Below are positions 28,321 through 37,421 of a DNA stretch of 53,261 bases, piece by piece. The notes under the pieces were generated by a model that saw nothing but the letters and a program-made list of their open reading frames with translations, was not told the DNA's origin and did no database searches. Numbering within the stretch: the stretch's first letter is position 1; every line of letters begins with the position of its first letter. Origin of the DNA: Lachnospiraceae bacterium (lineage in GTDB: Bacteria; Bacillota; Clostridia; Lachnospirales; Lachnospiraceae); contig JAAVZR010000047.1 of the NCBI GenBank assembly GCA_022791755.1, forward strand, positions 1-53,261, read 5' to 3'. Made by a program: the position numbers and the translations under genes.

Positions 28321-29238
28321 ATGAACTGGATGAAAAAGCTGGAAAGCCGATTCGGGAAATATGCCATTCCGGGTTTGATGCGGTATGTTACGGTTTTGTA
28401 TGCGGCCGGTGTGATTTTCAGTATGGCATCGCCGGAGTTTTTAAGTCTGCTGTCCCTGGATTTCGGGGCGGTTTTGCACGGACAGATATGGAGGCTGGTG
28501 ACTTTTATCGTATATCCGCCGCCCAGCAGCAACCTTTTCATGGTGCTTTTGGCCCTTTATATGTATTATATGATGGGGACAAATCTGGAACGGCGCTGGG
28601 GAACCTTTGCTTTTAATCTGTATTTTCTGATGGGAGTGCTGTTTCATATCCTGGGAGCCATACTGACCTGGCTTATTTTTGATCAGAGCTTTACTCTGGG
28701 GACATACTATCTGAATATGTCGCTGTTTTTTGCTTTCGTGACGGAGTTTTCCGAGGTACAGTTTCTGCTCTTTTTTATCATACCGATCAAGGCCAAATGG
28801 CTGGGTATCATCGACGGGATTTATTTTGCGGTGACGATCATCGGCGGTTTTATCAGCATATGGAACCCCATGATTTCGTATCGGCTGATGGGTCTGGGGA
28901 TCATGGCTTTCCCTCAGAACAGCGTGGCGGCCCTTGTCTCCATGCTGAATTATATCCTGTTCTATTATGTATATCGTCAGAGCTTCCGGCCTTCGAGGGA
29001 TCAGCGAAAGGTACAGAAAAAATTCAAGGCTCAGGTAATCGAGGTGAAGAAGGAGCAGGAGGCCAGAAGGGGAAGGCCGCGGCACTGCTGTGCCATATGC
29101 GGACGCACGGAGATCGATTCTCCGGAGCTGGAATTTCGGTATTGTTCCAAGTGTGAAGGAGAGTATGAGTATTGCGAGGAGCATCTGTATACCCATCAGC
29201 ATGTAAAAAATAAGACAGGAGGCACAACAGAACGATGA
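28321..29238 (+). CDS. Rhomboid-like membrane protein with C-terminal zinc-binding domain
   Basis: The 305-residue protein has six or so membrane segments in a rhomboid/derlin-like arrangement (GQIWRLVTFIVYPP, NLERRWGTFAFNLYFLMG). A cytoplasmic tail carries CAICGR and YCSKCEGEYEYCEEHLYTH, a likely zinc finger. No GxSG serine motif is seen; the matching region reads YYLNMSLFFAF, so it is probably a non-catalytic relative. The start at 28321 is downstream of the promoter, though its ribosome site (GAGAGG, about 14 bases away) is weak. Its stop overlaps the pyk start by four bases (ATGA), so pyruvate kinase is translationally coupled to it. Confidence 0.75.
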   Translation: MNWMKKLESRFGKYAIPGLMRYVTVLYAAGVIFSMASPEFLSLLSLDFGAVLHGQIWRLVTFIVYPPPSSNLFMVLLALYMYYMMGTNLERRWGTFAFNLYFLMGVLFHILGAILTWLIFDQSFTLGTYYLNMSLFFAFVTEFSEVQFLLFFIIPIKAKWLGIIDGIYFAVTIIGGFISIWNPMISYRLMGLGIMAFPQNSVAALVSMLNYILFYYVYRQSFRPSRDQRKVQKKFKAQVIEVKKEQEARRGRPRHCCAICGRTEIDSPELEFRYCSKCEGEYEYCEEHLYTHQHVKNKTGGTTER

Positions 29239-30665
29239 AGAGAACAAAGATTATCTGCACTCTGGGACCGGCTACGGACAATGAGAAGGTACTGGGAGCT
29301 TTAATGGATCACGGAATGGATGTGGCCCGCTTTAACTTCTCCCACGGAACCCATGAGGAGCAGAAGACCCGTCTGGAGCTTCTGAAAAAAGTCCGTGAGG
29401 AGAAGAATATACCTGTGGCGGCTTTGCTAGATACCAAGGGGCCGGAGATACGCACAGGGCTTTTGAAGGACGGAGTAAAGAGCGTGACGCTTGTGGCCGG
29501 GGAAGAGTATACGCTGACCACCAGGGAGATCGAGGGGGATGAAAAAACCGGTTTTATCAATTATGCCGGACTCCCTGCGGATGTGAAGGTATCGGACCGG
29601 ATTCTGATCGACGACGGACTGATCGAGCTGTCGGTGAAGGAAAAAACGGATACGGACATTGTGTGCCAGGTCGTAAACGGCGGGGTGCTGGGTACCCGAA
29701 AAGGAGTCAATGTGCCCGGTGTCAAGGTTCGTCTGCCCGGCATCACGGAGCAGGATAAGAAGGATATCCTGTTTGGAATCGAGAATGATTTTGACTATAT
29801 CGCGGCCTCCTTTGTGCGGTCGGCAGAGTGTATTCTGGAGATCAAGGAGATCCTGATGGCTCACGGATCGAAGATCAAGGTCATCGCTAAAATCGAGAAT
29901 CGGGAAGGGATCGATAACTTTGAAGAGATTATGAGAGTCTCCGACGGCATCATGGTGGCCAGAGGCGACATGGGTGTGGAGATATCTCCGGAACAGCTTC
30001 CCTATCTGCAAAAGACCATGATCCGTATGTGCAATGATGCGTTTAAGCCGGTGATCACGGCCACACAGATGCTGGATTCCATGATCCGCAATCCCCGTCC
30101 CACCAGAGCGGAGGTGACGGATGTGGCCAATGCCATTTATGACGGCACCGATGTGGTCATGCTGTCCGGCGAGACGGCCATGGGCAAGTATCCGGTGGAG
30201 GCGGTGTCGATGATGAGTCAGATCGCCGAGACTACGGAATTTCATTTAAACCATAAGGAGCTTTTGCTGTCCAAGGCAGATCATCAGAGCGGCAGCGTTT
30301 CCTCGGCGGTGGCGTATGCGTCTGTGACGACAGCCCAGAGCCTGGGAGTCAAAGCCATCATCACTCCCACCATCTCCGGCCACACGCCCCGCATTGTGTC
30401 GGCGTTCCGGCCTGCCGCCGCGATCATCGCCACATCGCCGGATGCCCGGGTTCTCCGACAGATGCAGCTGATCTGGGGTGTGAAGGCGATCTACGCGCCT
30501 TACAGAAACGGCAGCGACGAGGTGGTTGAGAGCTCCATGGAGTTAGCCAAGCTGCGGGGGCTGGTGGATGCCGGTGATCTGGTGGTTCTGACAGCCGGCA
30601 TGACGGGGAGCCGCAGCAGAGAGAGCGGGATTACCAATGCCATGCGTGTGCTGACGGTGGGATGA
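29235..30665 (+). CDS. pyk: Pyruvate kinase
   Basis: The 476-residue enzyme converts phosphoenolpyruvate and ADP to pyruvate and ATP, the last glycolytic step. It starts TKIICTLGPATDN, with RFNFSHG, DTKGPEIRTG, the catalytic Lys in VIAKIENREGI, the metal site in MVARGDMGVEI, and the A/C domain boundary in TRAEVTDVANAIYDGTD. It lacks the extra C-terminal PEP-utiliser-like domain found in many Bacillus-type pyruvate kinases. A terminator follows at 30701. Confidence 0.96.
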   Translation: MKRTKIICTLGPATDNEKVLGALMDHGMDVARFNFSHGTHEEQKTRLELLKKVREEKNIPVAALLDTKGPEIRTGLLKDGVKSVTLVAGEEYTLTTREIEGDEKTGFINYAGLPADVKVSDRILIDDGLIELSVKEKTDTDIVCQVVNGGVLGTRKGVNVPGVKVRLPGITEQDKKDILFGIENDFDYIAASFVRSAECILEIKEILMAHGSKIKVIAKIENREGIDNFEEIMRVSDGIMVARGDMGVEISPEQLPYLQKTMIRMCNDAFKPVITATQMLDSMIRNPRPTRAEVTDVANAIYDGTDVVMLSGETAMGKYPVEAVSMMSQIAETTEFHLNHKELLLSKADHQSGSVSSAVAYASVTTAQSLGVKAIITPTISGHTPRIVSAFRPAAAIIATSPDARVLRQMQLIWGVKAIYAPYRNGSDEVVESSMELAKLRGLVDAGDLVVLTAGMTGSRSRESGITNAMRVLTVG

Positions 30666-30700
30666 GCCGGCGGATTTATTGAAACGCGAAAAGGATAAAG

Positions 30701-30740
30701 AAAGAGGAGGCGCCTGGCTGTGGCCGGCTGCCTCCTCTTT
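30701..30740. terminator. Bidirectional terminator between pyk and the ankyrin gene
   Basis: AAAGAGGAGGC at 30701-30711 pairs perfectly with GCCTCCTCTTT at 30730-30740. It lies between two convergent genes and can act in both directions. Confidence 0.8.
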
Positions 30741-30766
30741 CTGGGTGCAGGGATGCTGACGTACGA

Positions 30767-32806
30767 TTACCGGATATCGGTCATCAGGGCCAGCACGCTT
30801 TCATAGCCTCTCTCGATGGCGATCTGGGCGGGGGTTTGGCCGCTGTTATTGGGTCGATTATAATCGGCTCCTTTTTTTATAAGGTAGCGCGCCGCGCTTT
30901 CCGCGTATTCCATCAGAGCATAATGCAGGACCGTGTTGCCGTCGTTGTCAGTGAGGGAAAGGTCGGCGCCGGCCTTCAGTAGCAGCTTGATAATGTCCTT
31001 GTCGGGATTGAGCATCATGGCCGTCATGCCATTGTTGTCGGCGTGGTTGACATCCACGCCGCGCTCCAGAAGCAGAGAGGCGAGCTCTTCATCTCTGAAT
31101 GTAAGCAGAAGAAGAGGCGTTTTTCCGTCGTTTCTGGCAATATCCAGGTGCTTTAGTTCGCGCAGCAGCTGCGCCTGCAGCTCCGTATTCAGAGGCTTGC
31201 CGAAAGGCTTATGTATGAGCAGGGTATGGGCAGGGGTTTCGCCGTCCAGGTTTTTCAGGGTATCGTTCGCACCGGCGGCGATGAGCAGCTTTGCGGCTTC
31301 GATCTGGCCATAGGCGCAGGCCTCATGAAGAGGAGTGATTCCGGCGGGAGCCGGCGCATCCTTTGCCAGATTTATGTCAACCCCTTTTTCGATCATGACT
31401 TTCAGCATGCCGGTATGGCCTTTGCGGGCGGCAAGATGGACGGCTGCCTCGCCGGAATTGTCCAGCTGTTCCATGGATTCCCTGGAGAAAAGGGCGGCAG
31501 CTTCCTCAAAGTAGGCTTCATAGCTGCTGTCGTTCGACGAATCCTTACGGGCGATGAGATTGGCCGGAGTCTGTCCTCTGACAACGGCCTCGTTCATATC
31601 CACACCCAGTTCTATGAGCTTGTGGATGACGCCCGTGCCGTAGCAGGGTAGCAGGCATTTATCCCGGAGACAGATAGCCTCGCCGTGATAATAGACCGGC
31701 ATGGTAAAATCAAAACCGGCTTCCTTACACAGCTGTAGCACATGGGCTTCCTCGTCGGAATTGAGAGCGTTGTGAAGGATATAGGTGATTTCTCCCAGAT
31801 CATCATCATCGTCCGGGTCCAGCTGGCAAAGCAGCTTTCGGGTCAGAAAGAGCGCGAGGCTCAGTGCGTCACGGTTGTCTTTACGGATATCTGAGAAAGA
31901 GTTGCTGGTGATCTGGCTTAAGGGGAACAAGTCAAAGTGGTCCTGGTCTCCGGGCACGGCCCCATGGTCCGTAAGGGCGATATACATGGCCTCGTTGCGG
32001 AAAGAAACCGCATGGGCAAGGGGAGTCACACCCTGCTTGTTGGCTTTATGTAGCATTTCCGGACACTGTTTCATCAGGGCGAGCGCTGCTGTCTTATGGC
32101 TGTTGCGCAGGGCCATCATCAGGAGCGTATTACCGTTTTCATCGACGTAATCCGTGGCAGCGCCATTTTCCAGAAAAATTTCGGCCAGAGGCCAGGTGTA
32201 GCTGGAACTGTAGTCGGTGGACAAAAGATGTTCAAGAGGCGTGAAGCCCTTTTCGTCTTTTTGATTGATATCACAGTTCAGGATACGGACGATTTCCCTT
32301 CTCTGCTCTACACTTCTCTCCAGACAAGTAAAATCATGCGACAGACCTTCAAACCGGGGATAGGCAAGGAAGTGGTAGGCATTCATTTTCCGCTTGTCGC
32401 AGGCACAGCTGTCAGCCCCGTGGGCAAGCAAAAGTTTGACCATGGCGAGATTGCCGCGCAGGCAGGCCAGCAAAAAGGGAGTGAGGCCGTGGCCCTTGTG
32501 GTCAGGCTGATTGACTTCTTCCCTGTTTATGCGTCCGTCTTCGAGCATCTGTTCCACGGCCGGATAAAAATTGTGCCATACGGAAAGGTGAAAAAGGGTA
32601 AGGCCGCAGGAGCCGGCCGGCGAGAGCAGTTCTTGTCCGGAGCATTCTGCCAGGCAGGCCTGGGCATCGCGCACGGTTTCCTGCGGAAAGATATTGTACT
32701 TGTAAGTGAAGTTTTCATAATCCTCCACCCACCAGGGGACGAATTTGGCCTGGTTGGGGTGTTGGCTGGAGGTTACCAGCAAATCGGCAAGTTCCTTTTG
32801 GTTCAT
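30767..32806 (-). CDS. Large ankyrin-repeat protein
   Basis: The 679-residue protein consists almost wholly of ankyrin repeats after an N-terminal segment of about 90 residues. Clear repeats include GLTPFLLACLRGNLAMVKLL near residue 110, GITPLHEACAYGQIEAAKLL near 495, and GMTAMM/GNTVLHYAL with a final GQTPAQIAIERGYESVL. There is no signal peptide or membrane segment, so it should be cytoplasmic and act through protein binding. It is divergent from a second ankyrin gene at 32989, and the two promoters lie back to back. No partner is evident. Confidence 0.88.
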   Translation of the reverse strand: MNQKELADLLVTSSQHPNQAKFVPWWVEDYENFTYKYNIFPQETVRDAQACLAECSGQELLSPAGSCGLTLFHLSVWHNFYPAVEQMLEDGRINREEVNQPDHKGHGLTPFLLACLRGNLAMVKLLLAHGADSCACDKRKMNAYHFLAYPRFEGLSHDFTCLERSVEQRREIVRILNCDINQKDEKGFTPLEHLLSTDYSSSYTWPLAEIFLENGAATDYVDENGNTLLMMALRNSHKTAALALMKQCPEMLHKANKQGVTPLAHAVSFRNEAMYIALTDHGAVPGDQDHFDLFPLSQITSNSFSDIRKDNRDALSLALFLTRKLLCQLDPDDDDDLGEITYILHNALNSDEEAHVLQLCKEAGFDFTMPVYYHGEAICLRDKCLLPCYGTGVIHKLIELGVDMNEAVVRGQTPANLIARKDSSNDSSYEAYFEEAAALFSRESMEQLDNSGEAAVHLAARKGHTGMLKVMIEKGVDINLAKDAPAPAGITPLHEACAYGQIEAAKLLIAAGANDTLKNLDGETPAHTLLIHKPFGKPLNTELQAQLLRELKHLDIARNDGKTPLLLLTFRDEELASLLLERGVDVNHADNNGMTAMMLNPDKDIIKLLLKAGADLSLTDNDGNTVLHYALMEYAESAARYLIKKGADYNRPNNSGQTPAQIAIERGYESVLALMTDIR

Positions 32807-32848
32807 AAGTCCCTCCTTGTTTTTTGATCGGAATATATTATTACGGAT

Positions 32849-32877
32849 ATTGTAGCACCTTTTTGCGGGTGTTACAA
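32849..32877 (-). promoter_or_regulatory. Promoter of the large ankyrin gene
   Basis: On the minus strand, TTGTAA (32872-32877) and TACAAT (32849-32854) are 17 bases apart. The spacer and boxes also form a hairpin (GTAACACCC with GGTGCTAC). Confidence 0.6.
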
Positions 32878-32888
32878 TAGAGCGTTTA

Positions 32889-32917
32889 TTGACTTTTATT
32901 TTGTACGGTGGTAGGAT
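32889..32917 (+). promoter_or_regulatory. Promoter of the small ankyrin gene
   Basis: TTGACT at 32889-32894 and TAGGAT at 32912-32917 are 17 bases apart, 12 bases from the divergent promoter. Confidence 0.6.
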
Positions 32918-32988
32918 GAAATCATATAGAACAGGGTATGGAAGGAAGAATGGAAACAGGCTTTCTTTCCGGATAAAGGAGGAGAATC

Positions 32989-33972
32989 ATGCAAATTGAC
33001 AATATGCTTTTGCAGGCCTGCAAGAATAATAATAAGGGCGTGGCACAGGCGTTTTTGAAGCGGGGCGGCGTGGATGTGAATAAGAGGGATGAATCCGGCA
33101 ATACGCCGCTGATATATGCCTGTTTAAAAGGCGCCAGAGATTTAGTGAAGCTGCTGCTTGACAATGGAGCGGACGTCGGTCTGGGGAACCAAAAAAACAG
33201 GATGCCGATCCACGCGGCGGCGGAGAACGGTAATTTTCAGATCATTTCCATGCTGTTAGACGCAGGGGCGGATGTAAACAGCACGGACAACGGCGGCGTC
33301 ACTCCTCTGATGATACTGGCGCAGAGAGGGAAAACGGACGCAGCCTTAAAGCTTATGGAAAATGCGGATATCGATATCTCCATCAGGGAAAACGACGGCC
33401 GTATGGCTATTGATTTTGCCACAGCTGCCGGCCTGCGGGAGCTGGTGAAGGCGCTTTCACAGGCAAAGGAGGCCCATGCCGACACCTATGGGAATACGTC
33501 CTTACATCACGCATGCTGGAATGAGCAGAGTGAAGTGGTGAAAGTCCTGTTGGAGAAAGACACGGACAGTGTAAATAAACCGAACGACGAGGGGGAAACC
33601 CCTCTGATCCTGGCCGTACGCCGGTCAAATCTGGTGATAACGGAGCTCTTGCTGGCAGCGGGCGCGAAAACCGATGTGGCCGATACCGACGGTGTTCTGC
33701 CGTTACATATCGCGGCCGGTCTGGGTGATCTTTTTGTGGGAAAGGCCCTGTTAAAAGCCGGAGCAGGAATTGATGAGAAGGACTCTGACGGGGAGACGCC
33801 TCTGATCCTGGCGGCCAGAAACGGCAGGAACGATTTCACGGCCATGCTGATCGAGAAGAAGGCCGATGTGAACGAGGTGGACAACGAACAGCACAGCGCC
33901 CTGTACTATGCCTCGGAGGAAGGATATACGGAGATTGTGGAGCAGCTCTTGATGGCCGGAGCGGAGAATTAG
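32989..33972 (+). CDS. Ankyrin-repeat protein
   Basis: The 327-residue protein is made of about nine ankyrin repeats from residue 1 to the end: GNTPLIYACLKGARDLVKLL, RMPIHAAAENGNFQIISMLL, GNTSLHHACWNEQSEVVKVL, GETPLILAVRRSNLVITELL and others. Asp or Asn-rich loops (GADVNSTDNGG) separate them. There is no signal peptide. It is divergent from the larger ankyrin gene and is followed by a terminator at 34041. AAAGGAGGAG precedes the ATG. The binding partner is unknown. Confidence 0.9.
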   Translation: MQIDNMLLQACKNNNKGVAQAFLKRGGVDVNKRDESGNTPLIYACLKGARDLVKLLLDNGADVGLGNQKNRMPIHAAAENGNFQIISMLLDAGADVNSTDNGGVTPLMILAQRGKTDAALKLMENADIDISIRENDGRMAIDFATAAGLRELVKALSQAKEAHADTYGNTSLHHACWNEQSEVVKVLLEKDTDSVNKPNDEGETPLILAVRRSNLVITELLLAAGAKTDVADTDGVLPLHIAAGLGDLFVGKALLKAGAGIDEKDSDGETPLILAARNGRNDFTAMLIEKKADVNEVDNEQHSALYYASEEGYTEIVEQLLMAGAEN

Positions 33973-34040
33973 GGGAGGAGGCGTTGAGAGACTGTGTCGA
34001 CTGACGCGGGACCATCCCTGGTGTTGTCCGGTTTTGGTAC

Positions 34041-34076
34041 AAAAAAAGAATGTGAAAAACTCCACATTCTTTTTTT
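34041..34076. terminator. Bidirectional terminator
   Basis: The run AAAAAAAGAATGTG at 34041-34054 pairs with CACATTCTTTTTTT from 34063. It lies between the small ankyrin gene and the convergent FMN-binding-like gene. Confidence 0.85.
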
Positions 34077-34083
34077 GATCGGA

Positions 34084-34530
34084 TTATTTCGGGGCGGCTG
34101 CCTTGTCAAGGGCGGTCTGAACGGCCTGCAGCAGTATGTAGGATGTATATTTGGTGTTTTCTGTGTAGGTGATATCCTGGGTGGACTGTTTGGAGAGGAT
34201 CTGTTCGGCCAGGGAGGCGAGAGTGGGCTCCATCAGGGGGTACATGGTGGCGACGGCTTCATCCAGATTCAGCAGGCGGATGCCTGTGATCTGCGAGGCG
34301 TCCACGACGACCTCCACGTCCACATTCTGGCTGCCCAGGGCCAGGGAGGCCGTATAGACGCCGGGTATGTAGCTGGCGGTGGGGGCGGCTTCGGGATCGT
34401 CCGCATCCTTCTTTTTGCCGCTGAACATGGTCAGAAACAGTACCACCAGAAGGATGGCCAGCCCTACGAAGATACCTGTGTAGATCAGTTCTTTCATCCG
34501 TAAAACCACGATTTTCGTTTTTGCGCTCAT
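34084..34530 (-). CDS. Membrane-anchored FMN-binding-like protein
   Basis: The 148-residue protein has one N-terminal membrane helix (about residues 15-35, ELIYTGIFVGLAILLVVLFL) and an outside domain. That domain contains YIPGVYTASLALGSQNVDV and VVVDASQITGIRLLNLDE, the pattern of FMN-binding domains, and ends with a helical region. The Ser/Thr that receives covalent FMN in the classical SGAT motif is not clearly present. The start at 34530 follows GGAGGG by about 5 bases. It is divergent from glyA. It could take part in extracytoplasmic electron transfer, but this is inference. Confidence 0.65.
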   Translation of the reverse strand: MSAKTKIVVLRMKELIYTGIFVGLAILLVVLFLTMFSGKKKDADDPEAAPTASYIPGVYTASLALGSQNVDVEVVVDASQITGIRLLNLDEAVATMYPLMEPTLASLAEQILSKQSTQDITYTENTKYTSYILLQAVQTALDKAAAPK

Positions 34531-34604
34531 AAAACCCTCCAAAGGTTTTTTATATAATTTATGAACATCCCTGACAATCCATGCAAAAAGAGTGAGGAAA
34601 AGAT

Positions 34605-34633
34605 TTGCATTTCCCATTTTCCTGTGTTATGCT
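34605..34633 (+). promoter_or_regulatory. Promoter of glyA
   Basis: TTGCAT at 34605-34610 and TATGCT at 34628-34633 are 17 bases apart, about 57 bases before the glyA start. Confidence 0.6.
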
Positions 34634-34689
34634 AGGAAAGGATTTTAGCATAGTACAAGATTAATTCATCAAATGAGGAGGACCTGATC

Positions 34690-35931
34690 ATGTTTTCTTT
34701 TGACGAGGTAATAAAATGTGACCCGGAGCTGGCAGAAGCCATGCAGAGGGAGCTTTACCGTCAGCGCGATAATATCGAGCTGATCGCTTCGGAAAATCTG
34801 GTGAGCCGTGCCGTTATGGCAGCCATGGGAAGCCATCTGACCAATAAGTATGCGGAAGGATATCCGGGGAAACGATATTACGGCGGCTGCGAGCATGTGG
34901 ATGTGGTGGAAAACCTTGCTATCGGGAGGGCAAAGCAGCTGTTTGGCTGTGAGTACGCCAATGTACAGCCGCACTCCGGCGCCCAGGCGAATCTGGCCGT
35001 ATATTTTGCCATGTGCAGGCCCGGCGATACGATCATGGGCATGAGTCTGGACCAGGGAGGCCATCTGACCCACGGAAGCCCGGTGAATATGTCAGGAGCC
35101 TACTACCATTTTGTGTCTTATGGTGTGGATGGAAACGGATATATTGACTATGACAATGTGCTGGCTGTGGCCAGGGAGTGCCGGCCTACGCTGATCGTGG
35201 CCGGGGCCAGCGCCTATCCCCGGGCCATTGACTTTAAGAGATTCCGTGAGATCGCCGACGAGGTGGGGGCTTATCTGATGGTGGATATGGCTCACATAGC
35301 GGGGCTGGTGGCGGCAGGCGTCCATGAGAGCCCGATTCCCTATGCCCATGTGACCACGACGACGACCCATAAGACGCTGCGCGGTCCCCGGGGCGGCATG
35401 ATCCTGTCCGATGAAGAGAATGCGAAGAAATTCAATTTTAACAAGGCGATCTTTCCCGGCACCCAGGGGGGCCCTCTGGAGCATGTGATCGCCGCCAAGG
35501 CCGTGTGCTTTAAAGAGGCGCTTACGCCGGAGTTTAAGGAGTATGGCAGGCAGGTGGTGAAAAATGCCAAAGCATTGGCGACGGCGCTCACAAAGGAGGG
35601 ATTTGATCTGGTTTCAGGCGGTACGGATAATCATCTGATGCTGGTGAATCTTCTGGGAAAGGGCGTCACCGGCAAGGCCACGGAGAAGCTGTTGGATTCG
35701 GTCCACATCACCTGTAATAAGAACGCGATTCCCAACGATCCGGCCAGCCCCTTTGTGACCAGCGGGATCCGCCTGGGGACGCCGGCTGTGACCACCAGAG
35801 GAATGGTGGAGGAGGATATGAAGGTAATCGCGAGAGCCATGGCGCTGGCTGTGGATGATCCGGAGGGCTCTGCCGGGGAGGCCATGGCGCTGGTGAAGTC
35901 TCTGACGGAAAAGTATCCTCTGTACCAGTGA
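34690..35931 (+). CDS. glyA: Serine hydroxymethyltransferase
   Basis: The 413-residue PLP enzyme interconverts serine and glycine with tetrahydrofolate, the main source of one-carbon units. The N-terminal segment [11 protein letters not shown], the YPGKRYYGG block and HSGAQAN are typical. Lys228 in [14 protein letters not shown] holds the PLP. The length matches the family. TGAGGAGGACC is the ribosome site. A terminator follows at 36013. Confidence 0.97.
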   Translation: MFSFDEVIKCDPELAEAMQRELYRQRDNIELIASENLVSRAVMAAMGSHLTNKYAEGYPGKRYYGGCEHVDVVENLAIGRAKQLFGCEYANVQPHSGAQANLAVYFAMCRPGDTIMGMSLDQGGHLTHGSPVNMSGAYYHFVSYGVDGNGYIDYDNVLAVARECRPTLIVAGASAYPRAIDFKRFREIADEVGAYLMVDMAHIAGLVAAGVHESPIPYAHVTTTTTHKTLRGPRGGMILSDEENAKKFNFNKAIFPGTQGGPLEHVIAAKAVCFKEALTPEFKEYGRQVVKNAKALATALTKEGFDLVSGGTDNHLMLVNLLGKGVTGKATEKLLDSVHITCNKNAIPNDPASPFVTSGIRLGTPAVTTRGMVEEDMKVIARAMALAVDDPEGSAGEAMALVKSLTEKYPLYQ

Positions 35932-36012
35932 GAGAAACCGAAGGGAAACCGAAAAACAGGAAGACTGTTTTGAAGACGGATTGTGAATATTTTTTTAAAC
36001 TTGAGAAAATCG

Positions 36013-36045
36013 GGGCGGCCTGCGTTGACAGGGGCCGCCCTTTTT
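36013..36045 (+). terminator. Terminator of glyA, overlapping the next promoter
   Basis: GGGCGGCC at 36013-36020 pairs with GGCCGCCC at 36033-36040, followed by five T residues. Its loop holds a TTGACA -35 box. Confidence 0.85.
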
Positions 36046-36054
36046 GTGTATAAT
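36025..36054 (+). promoter_or_regulatory. Promoter of the cadherin-like protein gene
   Basis: TTGACA at 36025-36030 and TATAAT at 36049-36054 are 18 bases apart. The spacer contains the descending arm and T-run of the glyA terminator. Confidence 0.75.
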
Positions 36055-36090
36055 GGTATTCGTGCAAGTTTGGAAACACGAGGAGTACCT

Positions 36091-37356
36091 ATGAGAAAAA
36101 AATTACATGCGGTTGTTTTTGTAATGTTGCTGGCGTTATGTACGGCCGGAATGACAGTGGTTTCTTATGCGGAGCCGGAAAGCGGCGCCAATGGGGAGAC
36201 GGCGGAGGCGTCATCGGATAACAGCCTCTCTTCCCTTCGCATCGCTCAGTCGTCTCTGAGTCCGGAGTTTTCACCGGAACAGTTGACATATACGGCATCG
36301 GTGCCTTACGATGTGACGAGGATCGCCCTGAAGGCGGATACGAACTCCCCCCTGGCCAGAATGGCCATAAGCGGTACGGGGGATCTGGCTGTGGGAGAGA
36401 ATGTGGTGACGGTAGCGGTGACGGCGGGGGATGGCTCTGTCAGGGAATACCGTATTACCGTGACCAGAGAGGAAGCGCCGGAGGGCGCAGAGACGATTCC
36501 TCCAAAAGAGGAAGAGACCACGGCGCCGGAGGGCACGGAAGCGGAGCCTTCGCAAGGAGAAGAGACCAATGCTGCGGAGGGCACGGGGACGGAGTCCCCG
36601 GGAGGAGAAGAGACCAGCGCCCCGGAGGGCGGGGAGATGGAATCCCCGGAGGAGGGCGACACCCTTTGGTCTCAGGAGGAGACCGAGTCTCAAAGTGGTG
36701 AACCGCCGATCCAGACAGCGCCTGCGGATTCTGAGGATGACGGAAAGCAAGATGGCGAGACAGCCGGAACCACCGGCGTCAACAGGACCAGCCGGCCGAA
36801 ACGGTGGGCTTTTTTTGGCGGAAATAAGCTGCTTACCACACTGGGGATCTGTTGTGTGGTAGTGGTGCTCATGATTATAGCGGTCCTGTTCCTGCGCAGA
36901 AGCTTTGAGCGGGATGAGGACGATGAGGATGAGGCGGAATTGGATGAGGCTGACGCGGACGACTATGAGGATGACGAAGAAGCCTATAAGGCCGCCGCGA
37001 CGGATACGGGAAAGAGCGCTGCGGACCGCGGTGACAGGAGAGAAAAGCCGGGACGAAAGACGAAAGACGATGCGGTTACACCGGAGGAGCTGGCGCGTTT
37101 TTACCATGCCCTGAATGAGACGGAGAACGGACAGAACGACAGGGAAGCTTCCGGGCGCAACGGCTTTTCGGAGGATCCGGATCTTGACAGTTTGGACCTT
37201 GACGATATGGATGATGAGGATTTTGACAAAATAGATATAGATATGGACGATCCGGATCCGGATGAGAATATGGACGAGGATTTTGAATATATTGAGACGG
37301 GAGACAACAGAGAGCTTCTGGAGGAAGACGATGATTTTGATTTACTGGATTTCTGA
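36091..37356 (+). CDS. Membrane protein with cadherin-like beta-sandwich domain and acidic tail
   Basis: The 421-residue protein has a signal peptide (cleavage near SYAEP), a cadherin-like beta-sandwich domain at about residues 50-130 (LSSLRIAQSSLSPEFSPEQL, ending EYRITVTRE), and a Pro/Glu/Thr-rich region with imperfect 16-residue repeats around EETTAPEGTEAEP. One membrane helix follows at about residue 250 (LGICCVVVVLMIIAVLFL). The cytoplasmic tail of about 150 residues is extremely rich in Asp and Glu. It has its own promoter and is 65 bases ahead of mcsA. The function is unknown; an envelope-to-cytoplasm link is conceivable. Confidence 0.75.
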   Translation: MRKKLHAVVFVMLLALCTAGMTVVSYAEPESGANGETAEASSDNSLSSLRIAQSSLSPEFSPEQLTYTASVPYDVTRIALKADTNSPLARMAISGTGDLAVGENVVTVAVTAGDGSVREYRITVTREEAPEGAETIPPKEEETTAPEGTEAEPSQGEETNAAEGTGTESPGGEETSAPEGGEMESPEEGDTLWSQEETESQSGEPPIQTAPADSEDDGKQDGETAGTTGVNRTSRPKRWAFFGGNKLLTTLGICCVVVVLMIIAVLFLRRSFERDEDDEDEAELDEADADDYEDDEEAYKAAATDTGKSAADRGDRREKPGRKTKDDAVTPEELARFYHALNETENGQNDREASGRNGFSEDPDLDSLDLDDMDDEDFDKIDIDMDDPDPDENMDEDFEYIETGDNRELLEEDDDFDLLDF

Positions 37357-37421
37357 GGTTGAGATCCGGTCTGGAAATCTGACAGAAGCAGGTTAGGGAG
37401 TCTGCCATTGGAGGCGATCAT

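Noticed and set aside
28295..28324. Nine-codon upstream frame overlapping the rhomboid-like gene start
   Set aside because: It has no ribosome site of its own and could arise by chance; I do not count it as a gene.
30767..33972. Toxin-immunity locus suggested by paired ankyrin genes
   Set aside because: No toxin domain, secretion signal or polymorphic marker is visible in either protein or next to them.
36091..37356. Sortase-anchored surface protein
   Set aside because: No LPxTG-type motif precedes the membrane helix, and a long cytoplasmic tail follows it.
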